Origin: CBFDBF01 sp050293315
GTDB taxonomy: Bacteria; Pseudomonadota; Gammaproteobacteria; Chromatiales; Chromatiaceae
Reading direction: 5' to 3'
Length of the DNA stretch: 64,000 bases
NCBI GenBank assembly: GCA_050293315.1
Contig: JBNKMS010000002.1
Span: forward strand, 1 to 64,000
In this document: one piece after another, positions 27,064 to 33,381 of the stretch
How the letters are laid out: each line of letters starts with the position of its first letter
Position numbering within the stretch: position 1 is the stretch's first letter
The notes under the pieces: model-generated
Database searches by the model: none
Told to the model about the DNA's origin: nothing
Seen by the model: the letters and a program-made list of their open reading frames with translations, nothing else
Translations under genes and position numbers: made by a program

Positions 27064-27113
27064 GGAGCCGATAAACAACTCATAGGCTCCTTGGCACTAA
27101 GCTGTAGTGCCAA
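27064..27113 (+). promoter_or_regulatory. Two hairpins in the lon leader
   Basis: GGAGCC (27064-27069) pairs with GGCTCC (27085-27090), and directly after it TTGGCACTA, a five-base loop and TAGTGCCAA (27091-27113) form a perfect 9-bp stem. No T run follows the second, and lon starts 40 bases on. This could be the end of the rsmA message, an operator (the second is palindromic) or an RNA control element of lon. I saw no sigma-32 promoter here. Confidence 0.4.
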
Positions 27114-27153
27114 CAGGCGGACGATTATCTTCAGGAAACGGTGAACATAGAAC

Positions 27154-29562
27154 ATGAGTAGAGAAGATAAGGAACAAACCGAGGGCGGTACCGTTATCGA
27201 GCAACCGTTAGTACGTGCCCACGAGATCATGCCGGGGGTAATCCACCTGCTGCCGGTTGCTGTACGACCATTTTTTCCAGGACAGGCGGTCCCGCTACTG
27301 ATGGGTGCGGAGCACTGGGAAGAGACCTTTAACCGGATAACCGAGAGTGAGCAGCCGCTGGTGGGGATCGTCCTGGCCGAGGCGCCGACCGCAGAGGAGG
27401 CACGTAGCGAGGATTTCAAGCGGGTAGGCACAGTCTGTCGGGTCCACCGGGTACAGCAGGGCGAGGGCCGTCTGCAGGTCCTGGTGGAGTGTATTCAGCG
27501 CTTCCGTATCGAAAAATTTCTTAGCAAAGAGGCCCCGTTCCGGGCGCAAGTCCAATATCTGCAGGAGAGTGAGGAGACACCGAGCAAAGAGGTCAAGGCG
27601 TATGCCATGGCCATCATCAACACCATCAAGGAGCTGCTGCCGCTAAATCCACTCTATGTGGAGGAGCTGCGCATGTTCCTCGACCGGTTCGGCCCGGAGG
27701 ACCCATCACACCTGGCCGATTTTGCCGCCAGCCTCACCACCTCCAGTAGCATCCAGCTACAGGAGGTGCTGGAGACCATAGAGCTGTTACCTCGGATGGA
27801 GAAGACACTGGTGCTGCTGGCTAATGAGCTGGAGATGGCCAAGACCCAACATACCATCCGCAAATCTGTAGAAGAGAGAATGGGCAAGCAGCAGCGGGAG
27901 TTCTTTCTGCGCGAACAGCTCAAGGCGATCCAGAAAGAGCTGGGGGTAGCCAAGGATGACCGCACTGTAGAGCTGGAGAAGTTCAAGCAGCGACTGGAGA
28001 AGCTGCAACTTACTGATGAAGCAGAGAGACGGGTAAAGGATGAGCTGGACAAGATGTCCATCCTCGAGACCGGTTCACCGGAGTATGCGGTCACCCGCAA
28101 CTATCTGGACTGGATAACACTGCTGCCGTGGGGGCAGCACAGCGAGGACAATCTCGATATCTCTCACGCCCGCAAGATACTGGATCGCGACCACTACGGC
28201 CTGGAGGATGTAAAAGAGCGCATCCTGGAATTTCTCGCAGTGGGCATCATGAAGGGGCAGATCAGCGGTTCGATCATCCTGTTTGTAGGGCCACCGGGGG
28301 TCGGTAAGACCTCCATCGGCAAATCGATAGCCGCCGCCCTGGGGCGTAACTTCTACCGCTTCTCGGTCGGTGGCATCAAGGATGAGGCCGAGATCAAGGG
28401 GCACCGCCGTACCTATATAGGCGCCATGCCGGGCAAGTTCATCCAGGCGATGAAAGAGCTGGGCAGCGAGAACCCGGTAATCATGCTGGATGAGATCGAC
28501 AAGATAGGCGCCTCCTATCATGGCGATCCAGCCTCAGCCCTGCTGGAGGCGCTGGATCCGGAGCAGAACAGCGACTTTCTCGACCACTATCTGGACCTGC
28601 GCTTTGATCTCTCCAAGGTGCTGTTTCTCTGTACCGCCAACCAGCTCGACACCATACCGCGCCCGCTACTGGATCGGATGGAGGTGATCAAGCTATCCGG
28701 CTATATACCCAAAGATAAGCAGCAGATCGCACGGCGTTATCTCCTGCCCAGGCAGTTGCAGCAAGCCGGGCTAAAGCGCAGCGATCTCAATCTCAGCGCC
28801 GCCACCATGCGCGCTATCGTTGATGGTTATGCCCGCGATGCCGGGGTGCGTCGTTTGGAGAAGCAGCTCAGCAAGATCGTGCGCAAGGTTGTAGTCAAAC
28901 TACTGGATGGTAAAAAGGCGCCGCTTACGGTGACCCCGGATGATCTGCAGGAGTATCTAGGCAACCCACCGTTCCGGGATGAGCGCAACCTCAAGGGGCC
29001 AGGTGTTGTCACCGGCCTGGCCTGGACCGCCATGGGAGGGGCCACCCTCAATATAGAGGCGCAGTGTACCCACCGCTTCAATCGCGGCTTCAAACTGACC
29101 GGCCAGCTAGGGGATGTAATGAAGGAGTCGGCAGAGATCGCCTATGGCTATATCGTCGGCCATGCAGAGCAGTATGGCGCCGACCCGGAGTTCTTCAAGA
29201 AGAGCTTTATCCATCTACATGTGCCGGCTGGGGCTACAAAAAAAGATGGCCCTAGTGCGGGCATCACCATGGCCAGCGCCCTGCTCTCTCTGGCACGGGG
29301 AGAGAAATTAGCCCGTCCCATCGCCATGACCGGAGAGTTGACCCTGAGCGGTCATGTGTTCCCAGTTGGAGGGATCAGAGAGAAGGTGATTGCAGCCAAG
29401 CGCGCCGGCATCAAAGAGCTGATCATGCCGCGAGATTGCCAGGGAGATTTTGACGAGGTACCAGAGCACATCCGCCGCGGTCTCAAGGTACACTTTGTCT
29501 CCACCTATGATGAGGTGGTGCCGCTGCTGTTCAGAAAGAGACGGGGCTCCAAAGGCAGCTGA
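27154..29562 (+). CDS. lon: ATP-dependent protease Lon
   Basis: An 802-residue LonA protease that degrades misfolded and regulatory proteins, including many antitoxins. The N-terminal substrate-binding domain (about 30-225) is followed by the AAA+ domain with Walker A GPPGVGKTSIGKSI and Walker B VIMLDEIDKI. The protease domain has catalytic Ser701 in KDGPSAGITM and Lys744 in IREKVIAAK, 43 residues apart as in E. coli. Identity looks moderate and the N-terminus differs from E. coli Lon, so this may be one of two lon genes. Its 3' end is three bases from the end of the convergent TAC module. Confidence 0.93.
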   Translation: MSREDKEQTEGGTVIEQPLVRAHEIMPGVIHLLPVAVRPFFPGQAVPLLMGAEHWEETFNRITESEQPLVGIVLAEAPTAEEARSEDFKRVGTVCRVHRVQQGEGRLQVLVECIQRFRIEKFLSKEAPFRAQVQYLQESEETPSKEVKAYAMAIINTIKELLPLNPLYVEELRMFLDRFGPEDPSHLADFAASLTTSSSIQLQEVLETIELLPRMEKTLVLLANELEMAKTQHTIRKSVEERMGKQQREFFLREQLKAIQKELGVAKDDRTVELEKFKQRLEKLQLTDEAERRVKDELDKMSILETGSPEYAVTRNYLDWITLLPWGQHSEDNLDISHARKILDRDHYGLEDVKERILEFLAVGIMKGQISGSIILFVGPPGVGKTSIGKSIAAALGRNFYRFSVGGIKDEAEIKGHRRTYIGAMPGKFIQAMKELGSENPVIMLDEIDKIGASYHGDPASALLEALDPEQNSDFLDHYLDLRFDLSKVLFLCTANQLDTIPRPLLDRMEVIKLSGYIPKDKQQIARRYLLPRQLQQAGLKRSDLNLSAATMRAIVDGYARDAGVRRLEKQLSKIVRKVVVKLLDGKKAPLTVTPDDLQEYLGNPPFRDERNLKGPGVVTGLAWTAMGGATLNIEAQCTHRFNRGFKLTGQLGDVMKESAEIAYGYIVGHAEQYGADPEFFKKSFIHLHVPAGATKKDGPSAGITMASALLSLARGEKLARPIAMTGELTLSGHVFPVGGIREKVIAAKRAGIKELIMPRDCQGDFDEVPEHIRRGLKVHFVSTYDEVVPLLFRKRRGSKGS

Positions 29563-29565
29563 CCG

Positions 29566-30078
29566 CTACCCTTTGTCATCAACATCAGTCTCCTCATCCC
29601 TCTGAGCAACAATATATACTGGAACCTCAAAAGCGGGAGAGAACCCTATACGTGCGCAAGTAGACTGCACATACTCACGCCAATATGGCCATACATGATA
29701 ACCAACATTATCATTAGAAAAAGCACCAAGCTCATCTTCATCTAGCTTGGCCTTGGACAGATATCTAGCTTCAAAAACACCAACAATTTCCAATATCGGC
29801 TCGTATCCATCTTTTGTGCTCTCTTCTCTCTCACTCGAAAAGATCAGGCGCACACCAACCGCATAGATAAATCGATAATCCTGAATTTCCTCTTCACTCT
29901 CTGGGATAACCGATGAGATGACTTTTATTCTGTCAACTCCTCTGAAACTCTGTATAGAGGTTTTTTTCCTATCAATGTTTTCTATGTCTATTTCATCCTT
30001 AATATGAATTTTGCTTTCTTTAAGGTTTACCGCTTGAATGCAAAGACTTTTCTGAGCACTCTTCAAACAACTATTCAT
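29566..30078 (-). CDS. SecB-like chaperone of a toxin-antitoxin-chaperone (TAC) module
   Basis: A 170-residue protein, with ATG at 30078 two bases after the antitoxin stop and AGGTGG 7 bases upstream. The C-terminal part reads YHVWPYWREYVQSTCARIGF and then SPAFEVPVYI, matching the SecB motif in which an aromatic-Pro-Tyr segment precedes the Arg-Glu helix and a Gly-Phe-Pro-Pro turn. The N-terminal two thirds are diverged beta strands, and the acidic C-terminus (DEETDVDD) is also SecB-like. In TAC systems such as Mycobacterium Rv1957, a SecB-like chaperone folds and protects the antitoxin. The gene order toxin-antitoxin-chaperone is the same here. A housekeeping SecB is unlikely from divergence and context. 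Confidence 0.75.
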   Translation of the reverse strand: MNSCLKSAQKSLCIQAVNLKESKIHIKDEIDIENIDRKKTSIQSFRGVDRIKVISSVIPESEEEIQDYRFIYAVGVRLIFSSEREESTKDGYEPILEIVGVFEARYLSKAKLDEDELGAFSNDNVGYHVWPYWREYVQSTCARIGFSPAFEVPVYIVAQRDEETDVDDKG

Positions 30079-30080
30079 AT

Positions 30081-30503
30081 TTATGCCACCTGTTGTTCCC
30101 ATTCCAGAGGATCACGATAACCTAAAACATTTTCGGACGTGCGAATCAATTCTCCTGCATTCACATTGAGTTCTTCTTGTGTACAGAAAATTTCAAAAGT
30201 ATTCCCATAACTATCCCATGCAGATTCTTCCTGGATAGTAACTCTTGGTTTTACTCCTAATGCGAAGCAAATATCAGACAGAGTTCCAAGAGTCATATTA
30301 CGAGAACCACTCAAAATCTGGGTTACATAAGACCGAGATTTACCCAAACGTCGAGCAAGCTCTTTCTTACTGACATCGAAATCTTCAAGGGCCACTAAAA
30401 TGTCTTCAGTAACGTTATACACAAGATCTTCACGTGCATATGCCCTTTTTTCTGCTCTACTTAGACTCTTGTCTTCAGTGAAAAACAAATCCTTAGCGCT
30501 CAT
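30081..30503 (-). CDS. HTH antitoxin (HigA-like) of the TAC module
   Basis: A 140-residue protein starting at the ATG at 30503, which has GAGGAG 7 bases upstream; the frame's further upstream ATG at 30539 is inside the toxin gene and less likely. Residues 33-87 are an XRE-type helix-turn-helix (KKELARRLGKSRSYVTQILS, then SDICFALGV). A tail of about 50 residues follows with exposed aromatics (Trp96, Tyr99, Phe103, Trp135). Such a tail on TAC antitoxins is the chaperone-addiction region bound by the SecB-like partner; here that is inferred from position. The start overlaps the toxin stop by 11 bases. It probably represses its own promoter. Confidence 0.8.
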   Translation of the reverse strand: MSAKDLFFTEDKSLSRAEKRAYAREDLVYNVTEDILVALEDFDVSKKELARRLGKSRSYVTQILSGSRNMTLGTLSDICFALGVKPRVTIQEESAWDSYGNTFEIFCTQEELNVNAGELIRTSENVLGYRDPLEWEQQVA

Positions 30504-30912
30504 CTCCGTTCTCCTCAATTCTCCACCAATTATTCCCAATCCTGCTCGTATCCTTTTCTTTCAAGCCATCATAATCCTTATATATATAGTGACTGATAAA
30601 ATAAGTATCTTTATTTCTCTCAGATAACCAACAATAGCCTCTAATTGGTATTCGTTTCAGAGCATAAAACTTCTTAGCTTTTTGCTGCCCCTTCCTTTTT
30701 GGCAAATCACCTTCCTGTCGAAAGTTCTCTCTGGACATTCTATGCCCATTAGCAAGCCTTTCTATCTGCTGAATAATTCGACGTGTAAAAGACCCACGCC
30801 TTCTAGCATCTACACTATTCAGCGCCGAATCATAGCTCTCAAGTGCTCCTTCACAGTGTTTAACCGTAAATTTAGACCCCTTGTAGCTTTCCTTAAGTTG
30901 ATAGCCGTTCAC
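30493..30912 (-). CDS. Toxin of the TAC module (RelE/HigB-like, tentative)
   Basis: A 139-residue basic protein upstream of and overlapping the antitoxin gene. The body has many Arg and Lys residues (RRRGSFTRRIIQQIERLANG) and a C-terminal strand region, KKFYALKRIPIRGYCWLSER followed by TYFISHYIYKDYDGLK, which resembles the RelE/HigB mRNA-interferase fold. I cannot name the family with certainty. The start is a GTG at 30912 without a ribosome site; the best promoter would begin transcription only about five bases before it, so the message may be nearly leaderless. The region is AT-rich compared with its neighbours, consistent with transfer. Confidence 0.65.
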   Translation of the reverse strand: MNGYQLKESYKGSKFTVKHCEGALESYDSALNSVDARRRGSFTRRIIQQIERLANGHRMSRENFRQEGDLPKRKGQQKAKKFYALKRIPIRGYCWLSERNKDTYFISHYIYKDYDGLKEKDTSRIGNNWWRIEENGDER

Positions 30913-30923
30913 ATCGGAAACAC

Positions 30924-30952
30924 ACTATAGTTAATATATATGTTAACTGCAA
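30924..30952 (-). promoter_or_regulatory. TAC promoter with a palindrome in its spacer
   Basis: Read leftwards, TTGCAG (30952-30947), a 17-base spacer and TATAGT (30929-30924) form a good sigma-70 promoter. The inverted repeat GTTAA-N8-TTAAC (30930-30947) fills the spacer, and a second one, AATGATT-N8-AATCATT (30951-30972), touches the -35 box. Both are natural candidates for the antitoxin operator. The toxin start lies 12 bases downstream of the -10 box. Confidence 0.6.
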
Positions 30953-31217
30953 TGATTTTTCAAACAATCATTACAACCAACAGCTGGTAAATCCGATTGC
31001 GAACAACGATATTCCATTATTTTTCAATTAGTTACATCCTTTAATTGTCCATAAATACCCGGGAAGAAAACACTTAAAAACATATTTTATTATTATAATC
31101 AACAAGTTACCATTAATGGCAACCATGATGCGGATAGATTCCCTCCTTTTATCTCATATTCACAGACATAAACCACAAAACACCTGCAAATATAATCTTT
31201 TCACTATATTCTTATGG

Positions 31218-31247
31218 TAAATAAAAGCCCCTACGTAGTAGGGGCTT
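31218..31247 (-). terminator. Intrinsic terminator of ssb
   Basis: AAGCCCCTAC, a three-base loop and GTAGGGGCTT (31225-31247) form a perfect 10-bp stem, followed leftwards by TTTTATTTA. It lies 33 bases after the ssb stop. Confidence 0.85.
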
Positions 31248-31279
31248 AGATATATTTAAAGTTGTAATTTAAGCTACCC

Positions 31280-31723
31280 CTAGAATGGTATATCGTCATC
31301 AAACCCCTCATCCTGCATTGGGGGTGGCGATGAAGGCCGCGATTGAGAGGCACCACTGCTGTCGAAATCGGCACTACCGCCGCCGCGACTATCCAGCATC
31401 TGCATCTGATCGGCGATGATCTCTGTGGTGTAGCGATCCTGACCGTTCTTGTCCTGCCACTTACGGGTCTGCAGCCTCCCTTCGACATATACCTTGGAGC
31501 CCTTCTTCAAGTACTCCCCGACGATCTCGGCGAGACGCCGAAAGAACACCACACGGTGCCACTCGGTTCGCTCCTGCTGCTCCCCACTATTTTTGTCCTT
31601 CCATGACTCACTGGTAGCGATAGAGACATTTGCCACTGCGTTCCCGTTGGGCATATACCGCACCTCCGGGTCCTGCCCCAGATTGCCTATTAGTATTACT
31701 TTATTGACACCTCTAGTAGCCAT
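31280..31723 (-). CDS. ssb: Single-stranded DNA-binding protein
   Basis: A 147-residue SSB that coats single-stranded DNA in replication and repair. The OB-fold spans about 1-110, beginning RGVNKVILIGNLGQDPEVRY and containing WHRVVFF. A Gly/Ser/Pro-rich linker follows, then the acidic tip DDDIPF, which recruits partner proteins. ATG at 31723 has AAGGA just upstream. Divergent neighbour uvrA (beyond the MFS gene) echoes the E. coli ssb-uvrA arrangement, here with a transporter gene inserted between. Confidence 0.95.
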   Translation of the reverse strand: MATRGVNKVILIGNLGQDPEVRYMPNGNAVANVSIATSESWKDKNSGEQQERTEWHRVVFFRRLAEIVGEYLKKGSKVYVEGRLQTRKWQDKNGQDRYTTEIIADQMQMLDSRGGGSADFDSSGASQSRPSSPPPMQDEGFDDDIPF

Positions 31724-31861
31724 AATTCCTTAATCCCCCTCTCTCTGAGTGCCCAGCTCCATCCTGGAGTTGGTATGAAATATGAGTGTCCAGTTTAACC
31801 CGGATAATTCATGAAGGGAACGAAGACCGAGGGAAATATGGCACCCAAGGTTATCTGTTTG

Positions 31862-33268
31862 CTATGCCGTTTGACCATCGTCCGCGGAAAATGCACCAAT
31901 CTGCTCCATATCGACCACACCTTTATCCAGCTTCAGGTAGGCGATACCATCTGCGGCCACCACGACAGCCTCCCCCACACCCTCGATGCCCAGCAGCCGC
32001 GCCTGCAGGGTCTCTGCCTGCGCCTGGTCCATCTTGCCGACCCGCAGCAGATGGCCGCTGAGAGAGGGTGGTGGCGCCATCCTAAAGGCCACCAGTAGCC
32101 ACAGCAGGGCTACCAGCGTCCCAAAGATAAATACCCCCTCTATACCGAAGCAGCCCTGTACCCAGCCGCCCAGCATCCCGCCCAGGAAGGCCCCGATAAA
32201 CTGTGAAGTGGAGTAGATGCCCATGGCGGTACCCTTGCCGGCCGCCGGCGCCACCTTGGATACCAGCGATGGCAGCATCGCCTCCAGCAGGTTAAAGGCG
32301 AGAAAAAACAGCAGCAGCATAAGGGCCAGCCCAAATAGCCCCTGGTGGAAAAAATAGAACCCAAACTGGGATAGTGCCAGCAGCAGGACCGCCCCCAGGA
32401 GCACCGGCTTCATCTTGCCATGACGCTCCGCGATTACGATAAACGGCACCATCAACAGCATAGATAGCAGCATCACCGGCAGATAGAGCTGCCAGTGGCT
32501 ACTGCTCGCCATCCCCATGTGGTCCCGCAGTGCCAGCGGAATCGATAGAAACAGTGCCGGCATCAGCATATGCAGCGACATGATCCCAAGATCCAGGCGC
32601 AGCAGCTCAGGATTGGAGAGGGCCTGGCCAAACTGGCCGGGGACCGGCTCGGTATCACGGTGAAAGTGGCTCTCTCTGGGGTTGGGGACCAGAAACGCGG
32701 TAATCCCGATACCGGCTATGGCCAGCAGGGCGGTCAACCAGAATATACCAGAGACGCCAATCCAGCCATCCAGTAGGGGCCCTAGTACAAGAGATATGGA
32801 AAAGGCTATACCGATACTGACACCTATAACCGCCATCATCCTGGTGCGGCTCTCCTCCCGGCTGAGGTCCGCCGCCAGCGCCATAATGACCGCAGCAATG
32901 GCGCCACTGCCCTGAATGGCCCGCCCCAGAATAACGCCCCAGATGGTGGCAGAGCTCGCGGCCACCACACTGCCTAGAGCAAACAGCAGCAGGCCGGCAA
33001 TGATCACCGGCTTGCGCCCGATCCGGTCGGAGAGCATCCCCAGAGGGATCTGCAGCAGCGCCTGGGTGAGCCCGTAGGCGCCGATAGCCACCCCAACAAG
33101 TAGCGGGGTCACCCCCTCCAGCTCCTCGGCATAGAGGGCAAATACCGGCATAATCAGGAACAGACCGAGCATCCGCAGGGAGAAGATGCCGGCCAGGGAG
33201 ACGGCAGCCCGGGACTCCTCCCGGCCAGCCCCTGGACTCTCCTCGATAACTCTGCCCTCTGTCGTCAT
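31862..33268 (-). CDS. MFS transporter with C-terminal YAM-like domain (YajR-like)
   Basis: A 468-residue protein from the ATG at 33268 (MTTEGRVIEE); the frame runs further upstream without membrane character. Twelve helices are visible, with the MFS motif A GMLSDRIGRKP between helices 2 and 3. After the last helix comes a soluble tail of about 70 residues (from LRVGKMDQAQ) with a ferredoxin-like beta-alpha-beta pattern, as in E. coli YajR, whose YAM domain resembles HMA domains but lacks the cysteines. The substrate is unknown; drug efflux is often assumed. It is upstream of ssb on the same strand with 138 bases between, and divergent from uvrA. Confidence 0.85.
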   Translation of the reverse strand: MTTEGRVIEESPGAGREESRAAVSLAGIFSLRMLGLFLIMPVFALYAEELEGVTPLLVGVAIGAYGLTQALLQIPLGMLSDRIGRKPVIIAGLLLFALGSVVAASSATIWGVILGRAIQGSGAIAAVIMALAADLSREESRTRMMAVIGVSIGIAFSISLVLGPLLDGWIGVSGIFWLTALLAIAGIGITAFLVPNPRESHFHRDTEPVPGQFGQALSNPELLRLDLGIMSLHMLMPALFLSIPLALRDHMGMASSSHWQLYLPVMLLSMLLMVPFIVIAERHGKMKPVLLGAVLLLALSQFGFYFFHQGLFGLALMLLLFFLAFNLLEAMLPSLVSKVAPAAGKGTAMGIYSTSQFIGAFLGGMLGGWVQGCFGIEGVFIFGTLVALLWLLVAFRMAPPPSLSGHLLRVGKMDQAQAETLQARLLGIEGVGEAVVVAADGIAYLKLDKGVVDMEQIGAFSADDGQTA

Positions 33269-33320
33269 GCCTGCCCCTGAATGGTCACGGATTGCCCATA
33301 CTACCACTCTCCAGCAGCAC

Positions 33321-33351
33321 TTAGCCCACAATATTAAAGAGGTTGTATAAT
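33321..33351 (+). promoter_or_regulatory. Candidate uvrA promoter
   Basis: A consensus -10 TATAAT (33346-33351) lies 30 bases before the uvrA start. The best -35 is poor (TTAGCC, 19-base spacing). I found no CTG-N10-CAG LexA box in the 113-base gap, so SOS control of the E. coli type is not visible here. Confidence 0.4.
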
Positions 33352-33381
33352 AGGGGGTTTAACCTGTTGGCGATCTGATTA

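Larger units (their letters stand above)
30913..31279. other. AT-rich intergenic region between TAC module and ssb
   Basis: This 367-base stretch holds the TAC promoter with its palindromes (30924-30972) at one end and the ssb terminator (31218-31247) at the other. Between about 30973 and 31215 it is AT-rich and I see no gene, repeat or RNA. Its composition is more like the TAC genes than the flanking lon and ssb, so it may have arrived with the module. Confidence 0.6.

Noticed and set aside
30504..30539. A longer antitoxin starting at 30539
   Set aside because: It would overlap the toxin by 47 bases and lacks a ribosome site, whereas the ATG at 30503 has GAGGAG at good spacing.
33269..33381. 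A LexA box controlling uvrA
   Set aside because: No CTG-N10-CAG element was found in the gap by eye.
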